A DNA stretch of 64,000 nt from assembly GCA_002083435.1 (NCBI GenBank), contig LWDJ01000026.1, forward strand, positions 1-64,000, written 5' to 3'. A program made the position numbers and the translations under genes. How positions within the stretch are numbered: the first letter of the stretch is position 1; each line of letters starts with the position of its first letter. The notes under the pieces were generated by a model, which saw nothing but the letters and a program-made list of their open reading frames with translations, had not been told where the DNA came from and ran no database searches. The DNA comes from Proteobacteria bacterium SG_bin6. GTDB taxonomy: Bacteria > Pseudomonadota > Alphaproteobacteria > Sphingomonadales > Sphingomonadaceae. Positions 24,832 through 33,356 of the stretch are shown here, piece by piece.

Positions 24832-26264
24832 CCGCGACCCCGCCGCCGCGCCGCTTGCCGGGGCGGGCGCGCTTGGCGTTCGGTCTCGGCTCGATCGCCT
24901 ATGGCATCAAGGACAACGGTTTCGCGACTTTCCTGCTGCTGTTCTACAATCAGGTGATGGGCCTGCCGCCTGATCGTGTCGGCGCCGTGATCGCGCTGGT
25001 GCTGGTGGTGGAGGCGTTCGCCGATCCGCTGGTCGGCTTCCTGTCGGACAATACGCGCGGGAAATGGGGGCGGCGGCATCCCTGGATGTATGCCTCCGCG
25101 CTGCCGGTCGCGGCGGGTTGGCTGCTGCTGTGGAACCCGCCGGCCGGCTGGTCGCCCGACGCGCTGCTCGGCTATCTTTTCGGCGCGGCGTTGCTGGTGC
25201 GGCTGGCGCTGTCGATGTTTGAAATCCCTTCGGCGGCGCTCGGCCCCGAACTCAGCAGCGATTATGACGAACGGACCAAGCTGTTCGCCTATCGCTATCT
25301 GTTCGGCTGGGTCGGTGGGCTCGGCATGTTGTTCCTGGCCTATGCGGTGTTCCTGCGGCCCGATGCGACCCATGCCAACGGCCTGCAGAACGCGCTTGGC
25401 TATAGCCACTGGGCGCTGCTTGGCGCGGTGCTCATGGTGCTGTCGATCCTGTCGTCGTCGCTGATGCTGCACCCTGAGATCAAATATCTGCCCCCGGCCG
25501 GCGCGCGCGGAGAGTCGCTACGCGATCATTTCACCGCCTTCGGCCGCGCCGTCGCCAATCGCGGCTTTCTGGTGCTGATGGTCGCGGGGCTGTTCGCCTA
25601 TACCGCACAGGGAACGAGCTTTGCCCTGTCCAATTATCTCTATGCCTTTGTCTGGCGGTTCGCCGACATGGATTATCAGCTGCTCGCGCTGGCGCTGCTG
25701 ATCGGGGCTATCGGTGCGTTCTTCCTTGCGCCTCGGATGACGCGGCGCGGCGACAAGCGGGCGGTGGCCGGGGCGTTCGCGCTCGCCAACGCGGTGCTGC
25801 TGTCGGCGCCCTATTTCCTGCATCTGCTGGGCCTGTTCCCGCCCCCGGGCGAGCGCCAGACGATCACGTTGCTGCTCGTCATCTTCTGCGTGAACACAAC
25901 CGCCGGCGTCGGCGCCTTCATCCTGGGCGCCTCGATGCTGTCCGACGTGGTCGAGGAGTCCGAGCGACGCACCGGGCAGCGTAGCGAGGGGGTGTATTTC
26001 GCCGGCAGTTTCTTCGTGCAAAAACTGGTCGGCGGGCTCGGCGCGCTGTTCGCCGGCTTGATCCTGAAAGCCGCCGACTTCCCCGCGAACGCGCAGCCAG
26101 GCAGCGTGCCCGACGCGACGATCGAGCGGCTGGTGCTCATCTTCGGGGTCACCGTGTTCGTGGTCTATGGCCTGGGGGCGCTCGCTTACCGCCGCTTCCC
26201 CTTCGGTCGGGCGGAGCATGAGGCCCGAATCGCCGCCTTGGCCGGCCCAGACCTCGCCAGCTGA
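24828..26264 (+). CDS. MFS transporter, GPH (MelB-like) family
   Basis: 478 residues with about twelve hydrophobic segments. The glycoside-pentoside-hexuronide:cation symporter pattern is visible: YGIKDNGFATFLLLFYNQVMG in the first helix, FADPLVGFLSDNTRGKWGRRHPW in the helix 2-3 loop, and an interdomain loop with EERTGQRSEGVY-like spacing (SERRTGQRSEGVYFAG). Members co-transport sugars or other small solutes with a cation. The neighbouring SDR suggests a substrate to be oxidised, possibly not a sugar; this is inference. Confidence 0.87.
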   Translation: MTATPPPRRLPGRARLAFGLGSIAYGIKDNGFATFLLLFYNQVMGLPPDRVGAVIALVLVVEAFADPLVGFLSDNTRGKWGRRHPWMYASALPVAAGWLLLWNPPAGWSPDALLGYLFGAALLVRLALSMFEIPSAALGPELSSDYDERTKLFAYRYLFGWVGGLGMLFLAYAVFLRPDATHANGLQNALGYSHWALLGAVLMVLSILSSSLMLHPEIKYLPPAGARGESLRDHFTAFGRAVANRGFLVLMVAGLFAYTAQGTSFALSNYLYAFVWRFADMDYQLLALALLIGAIGAFFLAPRMTRRGDKRAVAGAFALANAVLLSAPYFLHLLGLFPPPGERQTITLLLVIFCVNTTAGVGAFILGASMLSDVVEESERRTGQRSEGVYFAGSFFVQKLVGGLGALFAGLILKAADFPANAQPGSVPDATIERLVLIFGVTVFVVYGLGALAYRRFPFGRAEHEARIAALAGPDLAS

Positions 26265-26414
26265 AACCCGCGGCAGCGCGACTGCCGAAACATCTTGTCG
26301 GTCCGTCGCCACCGTTCGTCGGAAAAGGTTCCGTTCATCGCCCCGCAAGGCTTTTCACGGGCGGCGCGGTCTGCTCGATAGGGTGCAACGACAAATCAGG
26401 GACCGTGGGGGTCA

Positions 26415-26945
26415 ATGAATAAAGCTTTGTTCGCAGCGCGATTCGCGCTGGTGTCAGCCTGCGCCCTGATGATGGCGGCCCCGGCCGCGGCGGGCTACAT
26501 GCAATGCGCCCCTTTCGCCCGCGAAGTTTCAGGCATCGAGATTCGCGGCAACGCCTATACCTGGTGGAACCAAGCCGAAGGCCGCTACGCCCGCGGCCAA
26601 GCTCCGCGCGAGGGCGCGGTGCTCGCCTTCGCCGCGGCGCGCGGGATGCCCAACGGCCATGTCGCGATGGTGAGCAAAGTCCTGAGCGCCCGCGAAGTGC
26701 TGCTCACCCATGCCAATTGGTCGCGCCGCGGCGGGATCGAGCGCGACGTGCGCGCGATCGACGTTTCGGAAGCCGGCGATTGGAGCAAGGTCCGCGTCTG
26801 GTTCGCCCCGCTCGGCGGGCTTGGCAAGACGACCTATCCGGCGCATGGCTTCATCTATGCGTCCCCCGCTGTGACCGAGGCTCCGGCACAGCTCGCCGCT
26901 AAGGCTGGGGCACCCGGGATCGCGACCTTCGCACCGATCGACTGA
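26415..26945 (+). CDS. Secreted CHAP-domain peptidase
   Basis: 176 residues. A Sec signal peptide ends near AAPAAAG (27). The mature part has CHAP-type (NlpC/P60-superfamily) features: Cys31 in QCAPFAREVSG, His82 in NGHVAMV and Asn101 in THANWSR, the expected Cys-His-polar triad. CHAP enzymes cut peptidoglycan amide bonds, so a role in wall remodelling is likely. The domain starts right after the signal, so there is no separate binding domain. It stands alone, with 150 bases upstream lacking an obvious gene. Confidence 0.85.
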   Translation: MNKALFAARFALVSACALMMAAPAAAGYMQCAPFAREVSGIEIRGNAYTWWNQAEGRYARGQAPREGAVLAFAAARGMPNGHVAMVSKVLSAREVLLTHANWSRRGGIERDVRAIDVSEAGDWSKVRVWFAPLGGLGKTTYPAHGFIYASPAVTEAPAQLAAKAGAPGIATFAPID

Positions 26946-26961
26946 GCAAGCAGGTCCTGGA

Positions 26962-28080
26962 TCAATATTCGTCGATCAGCTCGGCGAGCGTTTCGAGGCA
27001 GGCATGTGCCAACCGCCGGCAGCGTACCGGGTTCCAGCCCTGGGCGCGATCGGGGTTGGTGTCGTGATCCTTGAACGGCATTTCCAGCGTCATCGATACC
27101 GCGCCGTACCGCTCGGCGAGCTGGTTTGTGGACATCGACAGATTGGCCTTGCCCGGCGCCGATTTGGGATAGCCGAGCTTCGTCTGAAAATCGGGCGTGC
27201 GCGCGGCGAGCGCGTCGCGGTAGCGGTAGAATTTGGCACCCAGCGCGTCTGACCAGCTGGGAATCCCCTCGAACCCCGCCATGAAATTAGCCGGGATCGC
27301 CTCGTCGCCATGCGCGTCGATCGCGAAGCGGACGCCGGTTTCGTCCATGGCATTGCGCACGCAGAGCACTTCGGGGCTGCGCTCGGCGCTCGGCTCTGCC
27401 CATTCGCGGTTCAGGTTCACCCCGGCCGCGTTGGTCCGCAAATGCCCGCGCGCGCTGCCATCGGGGTTCATGTTGGGCACGAGATAGAAGCGCGCCTTGG
27501 CCAGCAGCCGCGCGGTGATCGGATCATCGCCTTGCGCGAGCCGCTCCAGCGCGCCTTCCATCCAAAATTCCGCCATCGTCTCACCGGGATGCTGGCGAGC
27601 ATAAAGCCACACCGGCAGCGCCCCATGCCCAACGCTCAGACAGTCGATCGACCGGCCGTCGAGAGAGCGACCAAGCTCGCGGTGGGTGAAGCCGGCGGTC
27701 GCGGCATAGCGCGCGATCAGCGCCTCGTGCCGTTCGCTCGAATAGGGCGCGAAATAAGCGAACCAGGTGAGCGGGCCGGTCAGCTCATGGCGGATTTCGA
27801 GCACGCCATCAGCGTAGCTCGTCTCGGCGAGCGTCCAGGTCTCGCGATCGGTGCTCACCCGCGCCCGGTACCCCGGCCAGCCGAGCGGATAAGCGGCGCC
27901 CGCGGCATTGAGCAGGCGCAGCGTCACGCGCTGGCCGGCTTGCCCCGCGACGCGGAAATAGAACCATTGGAAGAAATCGGACTGGTGATCGCGCCGGATC
28001 GCCAGATCGGCCCGCTCCCCCTCGATCGACACGATTTCGATATTGCCGCCGTCAAAGGCGCTGGTGATGCTCAGGCTCAT
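26962..28080 (-). CDS. M14-type zinc carboxypeptidase (cytosolic CCP-like)
   Basis: 372 residues. The N-terminal ~120 form the beta domain of the CCP/AGTPBP1-like subgroup (FFQWFYFRV, WFAYFAPYS). The catalytic domain carries the zinc ligands H164 and E167 in QHPGETMAEFW and H257 in AIDAHGDE, substrate-site NMNPDG and NLNREW, and the general base E333 in MTLEMPF. No signal peptide is seen, so it should act in the cytoplasm. Eukaryotic relatives trim glutamate side chains; bacterial substrates are unsettled. Its ATG overlaps the stop of the upstream lipoprotein gene. Confidence 0.9.
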   Translation of the reverse strand: MSLSITSAFDGGNIEIVSIEGERADLAIRRDHQSDFFQWFYFRVAGQAGQRVTLRLLNAAGAAYPLGWPGYRARVSTDRETWTLAETSYADGVLEIRHELTGPLTWFAYFAPYSSERHEALIARYAATAGFTHRELGRSLDGRSIDCLSVGHGALPVWLYARQHPGETMAEFWMEGALERLAQGDDPITARLLAKARFYLVPNMNPDGSARGHLRTNAAGVNLNREWAEPSAERSPEVLCVRNAMDETGVRFAIDAHGDEAIPANFMAGFEGIPSWSDALGAKFYRYRDALAARTPDFQTKLGYPKSAPGKANLSMSTNQLAERYGAVSMTLEMPFKDHDTNPDRAQGWNPVRCRRLAHACLETLAELIDEY

Positions 28081-28652
28081 GGCACGGTGATAGTGCGTCC
28101 CGATTGGCCCGGAAACCCCGTGAACAGCGCGCGGGCGAGTTTGTCGGCGGTCGCCTGCGGTTGCGCGGCCTGGGCGCGTGTGTCCGCCTCGGTGATCGCG
28201 CGGCCCTCCCACACGATGTCGCGCTGCGGCAGGCGGCGCAGCTGGACCGACAACTGAGTGACATAGACCTCGCGCTGGCGCGCCTTGCCGACGCCGAAGC
28301 CGATCGAGCCGCCGCCGCCGAACCCGCCGCCAAAGCTGCCGCCGCCGATGCCGATGCTCACCGGCTTCTGAGCGATCCCGACCGGGCGGTTTTCGCGCGT
28401 GATGGCGATCACGGCTTCATAAGGCCCGGCGGCGGCGGCGCTGAAGCCTTGAACGGCGAGCGCCGCCCCGACCGATCGGGCATAAAGCTGGAATTCCAGG
28501 CTGGTCGGGTCGCCGCCGGGGGCCGGCAGAACCGCTACCGCGCCGCGCTCGATTGGTTGATCGAGGTGAAACCGCGTCACCCGCACCGGGTTCGCGGTCG
28601 TGCATCCACCCAACAGCGCCGCCAGCGCCATCCATCCCGCCACCTGCCGCAT
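28077..28652 (-). CDS. DUF4136 lipoprotein
   Basis: 191 residues from ATG 28652, chosen because GGGAG lies nine bases upstream. A signal peptide ends in the lipobox LGGC (Cys17). The mature domain has the DUF4136-like pattern of alternating strands, plus a Gly-rich stretch IGGGSFGGGFGGGGSIGFG in the middle and a C-terminal ATADKLARALFTGFPGQSG. Such lipoproteins are periplasmic or outer-membrane, of unknown function. It overlaps the M14 carboxypeptidase by four bases. Confidence 0.78.
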   Translation of the reverse strand: MRQVAGWMALAALLGGCTTANPVRVTRFHLDQPIERGAVAVLPAPGGDPTSLEFQLYARSVGAALAVQGFSAAAAGPYEAVIAITRENRPVGIAQKPVSIGIGGGSFGGGFGGGGSIGFGVGKARQREVYVTQLSVQLRRLPQRDIVWEGRAITEADTRAQAAQPQATADKLARALFTGFPGQSGRTITVP

Positions 28653-28733
28653 CACCTGCTCCCTCATGCCCGACGATCGATTCCGCTGGCACAACGTTTA
28701 GCGGGGCCGCGCAGTTTCGCACACGGGTTTTGC

Positions 28734-28762
28734 TTGACTATTGTCGGGCTCGCCCCTAGGCG
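28734..28762 (+). promoter_or_regulatory. candidate promoter for rpmJ
   Basis: TTGACT (28734-28739), a 17-base spacer, then TAGGCG (28757-28762), 43 bases before the rpmJ start. The -35 is near consensus; the -10 is weak but resembles the TAGG-type box upstream of gapR. Confidence 0.4.
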
Positions 28763-28805
28763 CAGCGCCTTTCCAGCAGCCCTCAAACACGAAGCGAATC
28801 ACGCA

Positions 28806-28931
28806 ATGAAGATCCGCAATTCCCTGAAGTCGCTCAAGGACCGGCACCGCGATAACCGCGTGATCCGCCGCCGTGGCCGCACTTATGTGATCAACAAGAC
28901 GCAGCGCCGGTTCAAGGCCCGCCAGGGCTGA
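28806..28931 (+). CDS. rpmJ: 50S ribosomal protein L36
   Basis: 41 residues: MKIRNSLKSLKDRHRDN then a VIRRRGRTYVINKTQRRFK core. This is the cysteine-free form of L36, lacking the C-C-C-H zinc site of the short classical protein, and normal for alphaproteobacteria. The length fits. It is followed after five bases by a HAD hydrolase, so the two are likely co-transcribed. Confidence 0.97.
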   Translation: MKIRNSLKSLKDRHRDNRVIRRRGRTYVINKTQRRFKARQG

Positions 28932-28936
28932 AGCCC

Positions 28937-29554
28937 GTGGCCGCCCGGCCGGCCGCCGTCATTTTCGACGTCGGCAATGTCCTGTACGATTGGAACCCGC
29001 GGTTCCTTTACGAGCGCCTGATCGACGATGATCGGGCGCTCGACGCGTTCCTGCGCGACGTGTGTACCAAGGACTGGCATTTCCAGCACGACGCCGGGCG
29101 CCCCTTCGCGGAGACGTCCGCCGAGCTGACGGCGCGATATCCCGAGCACGCGGCGCTGATCGCCTTGTGGGGGCCGCGCTTCAACGATCAGTTGGGCGAC
29201 ATGCTGCCGGGGATGCGCGAGCTGGTGCTTGACCTGGATGCGGCGGGCGTGCCGCTGTTCGCGATCACCAATTTCAGCCATGAATTCTGGCCCCCGTTTC
29301 GCACGCGCGAGGCCGAGCTTTTTGACCGGTTTCGCGATATCGTTGTCTCGGGCGAGGAGCGGCTGGTGAAGCCCGATCGCGCGATCTACATGCTGGCGCT
29401 CAAGCGCTTTGGTCTGGCGGGGTCGGACGCGCTCTTCATCGATGACCGGCTCGACAATGTGGAAGCCGCGCGCGCCGCCGGGATGCGCGCGCACCATTTC
29501 ACTGACGCGAGCGCCCTGCGCGCCGAGCTGGCGGCGTTGCAGCTGCTCGCCTGA
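28937..29554 (+). CDS. HAD-like hydrolase (YihX-type)
   Basis: 205 residues from GTG 28937. Motif I is FDVGNVLYDW with nucleophile Asp11; the second position is Gly-Asn in place of the usual Asp, as in YihX-type phosphatases. Motif II is ITNFSHEFW, motif III Lys in RLVKPDRAIY, and motif IV FIDDRLDNVEAARAAG. YihX of E. coli hydrolyses glucose-1-phosphate; here the substrate is unknown. It follows rpmJ closely. Confidence 0.88.
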   Translation: MAARPAAVIFDVGNVLYDWNPRFLYERLIDDDRALDAFLRDVCTKDWHFQHDAGRPFAETSAELTARYPEHAALIALWGPRFNDQLGDMLPGMRELVLDLDAAGVPLFAITNFSHEFWPPFRTREAELFDRFRDIVVSGEERLVKPDRAIYMLALKRFGLAGSDALFIDDRLDNVEAARAAGMRAHHFTDASALRAELAALQLLA

Positions 29555-29663
29555 TCTCTGCGCGAGCCTTCTCGCCTCTATTGCATCGCGTCCCCTGATC
29601 GCCGACTTTCGGGCGCCGGCCTGTCCGCTTGCCGCTTGCTTCGCCGGCCGACGGGAGAAGATT

Positions 29664-30098
29664 ATGACCGAGCTCAAGGTCGCGCTCGCCATTATTCTGG
29701 CCGCCACGCCGTTCAGCCTCGCCGCTCAGGGGAAACCGCAAAAGATGCCCGCACCCATCGTCTATTTCGATATCGCCGGCCCCGCCGATACGAAGCAGGC
29801 CGCCTTTTATGAAGCCGTATTCGGCTGGACCGCGGGGCCGGGCGGGGTGGTCTCGGTGCCGGTCAGCGGGCCTCGGCTGTCGGGAACGCTGCGCACCGAT
29901 CCGGCACAGAAGGTGATCTATATCGGCGTGCCCGACGTTACCGCGACGCTGAACGAGATCGTCGCGCATGGTGGCAAGGTGGTCGCGCCGCGCTTCGAGG
30001 TGAAGGGGGTCGTCGTGCTCGGCTTGTTCACCGATCCCGCCGGCAACGCGATGGGTTTGGTGGAACTCACCGCCGATGGAAAGACCAAGGTGCCTTGA
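29664..30098 (+). CDS. Exported VOC-domain protein
   Basis: 144 residues from ATG 29664 with GGGAG upstream. The first ~21 residues (VALAIILAATPFSLAAQG) look like a Sec signal peptide, unusual for this family. The remainder is a VOC domain starting IVYFDIAGPADTKQAAFYEAVFGW and ending FTDPAGNAMGLVELT. The usual metal ligand positions are not easily assigned. It could also be a non-enzymatic binding protein. Convergent with pyk, 12 bases apart. Confidence 0.75.
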   Translation: MTELKVALAIILAATPFSLAAQGKPQKMPAPIVYFDIAGPADTKQAAFYEAVFGWTAGPGGVVSVPVSGPRLSGTLRTDPAQKVIYIGVPDVTATLNEIVAHGGKVVAPRFEVKGVVVLGLFTDPAGNAMGLVELTADGKTKVP

Positions 30099-30110
30099 GC
30101 GCCAAGGGCG

Positions 30111-31568
30111 TCAATGCCCATAGCCCTTCAGCTCGTCGCCGATGATCCGCACGACATGCAGCACATTGGTCGAGCCCGGAGTGCGGAATGGCACGCCCGC
30201 CATCACCACGACCCGGTCGCCCGCGCCGGCGATCTGGTGGCGTAGCGCCATACGCTTGGCCTTGGCGACCATCTCCTCGAACGATTCCACATCGCGCGTG
30301 TGGACTGCATAGGTGCCCCACAGCAGGCCCAGCCGCCGGGCGGTTTCCATCTTGGGGGTCAGCACCAGGATCGGCACGCCCGGTCGCTCACGTGCTACCC
30401 GTCGCGCGGTCGATCCCGAAACAGTGAAGCAGATGATCGCCTTGGCGGAGACGGTGTTGGCGATGTTCTTCGCCGCTTCGGCCAGCGCGTCGGCGGTGGT
30501 GGGATCCGGCCGCAGGATGGTGAAGTGAACCCGCTCGCCGTGCATCGGATCGGCTTCGACCGCTTCCGAAATCGCGTTCATCATCGCGACCGACTCTGTC
30601 GGCCAGGCGCCGGCCGCGCTCTCGGCCGAGAGCATGATCGCGTCGGCGCCGTCATAGACAGCGGTCGCCACGTCCGACACTTCGGCGCGGGTCGGGGTGG
30701 GGGCGGTGATCATCGATTCGAGCATCTGCGTCGCGACCACCACCGGCCGCCCTTGGCGCCGCGCGACCTCGACGATGCGCTTCTGGAGTGGCGGCACCGA
30801 TTGCGGCGGCAGCTCGACGCCTAGATCGCCACGCGCGACCATCACCCCGTCGCACTGCTCGACGATTTCCTCCAGCCGGTCGAGCGCGGCGGGCTTTTCG
30901 ATCTTGGCGAGGAGCGCCGCGCGGCCCTGGATCAGCCGGCGGGCGTCGGCCAGGTCATCGGGGCGCTGGACGAAGGACAAAGCGATCCAGTCCACGCCCT
31001 GATCGAGCGCGAAATGCAGATCGGACACGTCCTTTTCGGTGAGCGCCGCCATCGGCAGGATCACGTCGGGGACGTTGAGCCCCTTGTTGTTCGACAGCGG
31101 TCCGCCAACCTCGACTTGTGTCTCGATGCGATCGGCTTCGTGTTCCAACACGCGCAGCACCAGTTTGCCATCGTCGAGCAGCAGCCGCGCGCCGGGCTCG
31201 ATCGCCTCGAAAATTTCACGGTGGGGCAGCTCGACGCGCTCAACGGTGCCCGGCGTCGCGTCGCGGTCGAGCGTGAAGCGCTGACCCGTCACCAGCTGCA
31301 CCTTGCCGCCATCGAAGCGGCCGACGCGCAGCTTGGGGCCTTGCAGATCGGCGAGGATCGTCGTTGGCCGCCCGGTCCGCTTTTCGAGCGCGCGAATGGT
31401 TTCGATCAGCGGGATTTTGCTCGCCTGGTCGCCATGGCTCATATTGACGCGGAAGGCGTCGGCGCCGGCGCGGGCGAGGCGCTCGATCATCTCGGCGGTG
31501 CTGCTCGCGGGGCCGAGGGTTGCGAGGACGCGCACCTTGCGCAGGCGGGGGGCGATGGTTTTGCTCAT
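30111..31568 (-). CDS. pyk: Pyruvate kinase
   Basis: 485 residues, transferring phosphate from phosphoenolpyruvate to ADP. Signatures: N-terminal KVRVLATLGPAS and FRVNMSHGD, metal/substrate site KIEKPAAL and MVARGDLGVELP, then VVVATQMLESMI and TRAEVSDVATAVYDGADAIML. The C-terminal alpha/beta domain is complete and ends at DELKGYGH. Divergent from the DUF1244 gene with 67 bases between them. Confidence 0.97.
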   Translation of the reverse strand: MSKTIAPRLRKVRVLATLGPASSTAEMIERLARAGADAFRVNMSHGDQASKIPLIETIRALEKRTGRPTTILADLQGPKLRVGRFDGGKVQLVTGQRFTLDRDATPGTVERVELPHREIFEAIEPGARLLLDDGKLVLRVLEHEADRIETQVEVGGPLSNNKGLNVPDVILPMAALTEKDVSDLHFALDQGVDWIALSFVQRPDDLADARRLIQGRAALLAKIEKPAALDRLEEIVEQCDGVMVARGDLGVELPPQSVPPLQKRIVEVARRQGRPVVVATQMLESMITAPTPTRAEVSDVATAVYDGADAIMLSAESAAGAWPTESVAMMNAISEAVEADPMHGERVHFTILRPDPTTADALAEAAKNIANTVSAKAIICFTVSGSTARRVARERPGVPILVLTPKMETARRLGLLWGTYAVHTRDVESFEEMVAKAKRMALRHQIAGAGDRVVVMAGVPFRTPGSTNVLHVVRIIGDELKGYGH

Positions 31569-31635
31569 TATGTCCTCGCTGGCCTTGGCTGGCCCCTCGT
31601 CTAATGCCTATCTCGCGCGGCTCAAGGAGGAATAG

Positions 31636-31932
31636 ATGAGCGATATCGATGCGATCGACGATCAGGTGGCGGCCGCCGCCTTCCGCCGGCTGGTCCGGCA
31701 CCTGCGCCACCGGCATGATGCACAGAATGTCGATTTGATGGGGCTGGCGGGATTCTGCCGCAATTGCCTGGGTGATTGGGTGGCCGAGGCAAGCGACGGC
31801 GCGCTCACCCGTGAGGAAGGCCGCGCGGCGGTTTACGGGATGTCCTACGCCGAGTGGAAGGCGCGCTTCCAGACCGAGGCGAGCGCGGAACAGCTCGCAC
31901 GGATGCAGGAAAGCGTTGCGAAAAACCAATAA
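31636..31932 (+). CDS. DUF1244 family protein
   Basis: 98 residues. The diagnostic DUF1244 pattern is present: AAFRRLVRHLRHRHDAQNVD, then GLAGFCRNCLGDWV, and a C-terminal YGMSYAEWKARFQTEA. The FCRNC pair is conserved in the family and could bind metal or act in redox, but the function is unknown to me. GGAGGAAT precedes the ATG. Common and short in proteobacteria. Confidence 0.88.
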   Translation: MSDIDAIDDQVAAAAFRRLVRHLRHRHDAQNVDLMGLAGFCRNCLGDWVAEASDGALTREEGRAAVYGMSYAEWKARFQTEASAEQLARMQESVAKNQ

Positions 31933-31996
31933 GCGCCTGCTTGCCGCGTCGCGCGGTGGGGTTATCCTTCCTGCTTGAATAACAAGGGGGGACGCC

Positions 31997-33331
31997 ATGA
32001 AGACCATCATCGCCGCGCTGCTGCTGGCCGCTGCGCCCGCCGCGCTCGCTCAGAGCGCGCCCGCGCCCAAGCGGGCCACGTACATCCACGCCGGCACCCT
32101 GCTCGCCCGTCCGGGGGAGCCCGCGCGGCGGCAGGTGACGGTGGTGATACGCGACGGCAAGGTGGCCGAGGTGCGCGACGGTTTCGTGGCGCCCGAGGCG
32201 GGGGCGACGTTGGTCGATCTGAAGGACAAGTTTGTCCTCCCCGGGCTGATCGACCTTCACGTTCATAGCTGGGGCATTGGCGGCGACCCGTTGCGTGAGC
32301 GGTTGGGCGCGCTCAACCGGGACGGCTATGACGAGATGGTGGAGGCGCAGAAGAATCTGCGCGCCGATCTCGAAGCCGGCTTCACCACCATCCGTGATCT
32401 GGGCGGCGATCCGCGCGGGGTGCGCGCGCTGCGTGACGCGGTCGCGCGCGGCGAGATCGAAGGGCCGACGATCGTCAACGCCGGTCGGATGATCTCGGTA
32501 ACGGGCGGGCATGGCGACGGCACTAATGGGCTAGCGGAGGAGTTCGCCGACGCGGTCCATGCCCACCAGATCAATACCTGCGATGGGCCGGACGATTGCC
32601 GCCGCGCGGTGCGACAACAGATCGGGCTGGGCGCGCAGGTGATCAAATTCGCCGCGACCGGGGGCGTGCTTTCCAACGTGGCTGGCGGGCTGGGGCGGCA
32701 AATGACGCCCGAGGAAATGCGCGCGATCATCGAAACCGCGCACAGCTTCGGCCGCAAGGTGGCGGCGCACAGCCATGCGGCGGAAGGGACCAAGGCCGCG
32801 CTCGAAGCCGGCGTCGACACGATCGAGCATGGCAGCTTCCTCGACGACGCGGCAATTGCCTTGTTCAAGGCCAAGGGCGCTTATCTGGTGCCGACGATGA
32901 TCGCGCCTGTCTCGGCGCTGGAACAGGCGCGCGCCGGTGCCTTGCCCGCCGCGACGATCCCGAAGGCGGAAGCGGCAGCAGCGGCGGCGTTCGAAAGCCA
33001 CAAGAAGGCGATCGCGGCCGGCGTGAAGATCGCATTCGGCACCGATACCGGCGTCTCGAAGCACGGCGACAACGCGCGTGAATTCGCGCTGATGGTCCGC
33101 GCCGGCATGACCCCCGCCGCCGCGATCCGCGCGGCCACCCTCACCGCCGCCGAGGCGCTGGGGCGCGAGGGCGAGCTCGGCAGCATCGAGCCGGGGAAGG
33201 CCGCCGATATCATCGCGGTGGCGGGCGATCCGACGCAGGACGTGGCGCGGTTGCGCGGCGTCGAGTTCGTGATGCACGCTGGCACGGTGGTGAAGGCGGG
33301 CGGCAAGCGCGCGGCGTTTCCAGCCGAGTGA
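31997..33331 (+). CDS. Exported amidohydrolase (imidazolonepropionase/prolidase-like)
   Basis: 444 residues. Signal peptide ends near PAALAQSAPA. TIM-barrel metal-dependent amidohydrolase: the HxH pair is in GLIDLHVHSWG, further ligands are in KVAAHSHAAEGTKAAL and TIEHGSFLDD, and the final catalytic Asp is in AFGTDTGVSKHGDN. The GMTPAAAIRAATLTAAEALG and GSIEPGKAADIIAV segments are typical. Relatives hydrolyse dipeptides or amides in the periplasm; substrate not determinable. Probably co-transcribed with the following alpha/beta hydrolase, 25 bases away. Confidence 0.88.
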   Translation: MKTIIAALLLAAAPAALAQSAPAPKRATYIHAGTLLARPGEPARRQVTVVIRDGKVAEVRDGFVAPEAGATLVDLKDKFVLPGLIDLHVHSWGIGGDPLRERLGALNRDGYDEMVEAQKNLRADLEAGFTTIRDLGGDPRGVRALRDAVARGEIEGPTIVNAGRMISVTGGHGDGTNGLAEEFADAVHAHQINTCDGPDDCRRAVRQQIGLGAQVIKFAATGGVLSNVAGGLGRQMTPEEMRAIIETAHSFGRKVAAHSHAAEGTKAALEAGVDTIEHGSFLDDAAIALFKAKGAYLVPTMIAPVSALEQARAGALPAATIPKAEAAAAAAFESHKKAIAAGVKIAFGTDTGVSKHGDNAREFALMVRAGMTPAAAIRAATLTAAEALGREGELGSIEPGKAADIIAVAGDPTQDVARLRGVEFVMHAGTVVKAGGKRAAFPAE

Positions 33332-33356
33332 GCCCGGTTGCTGGGGTGAGGACGGA

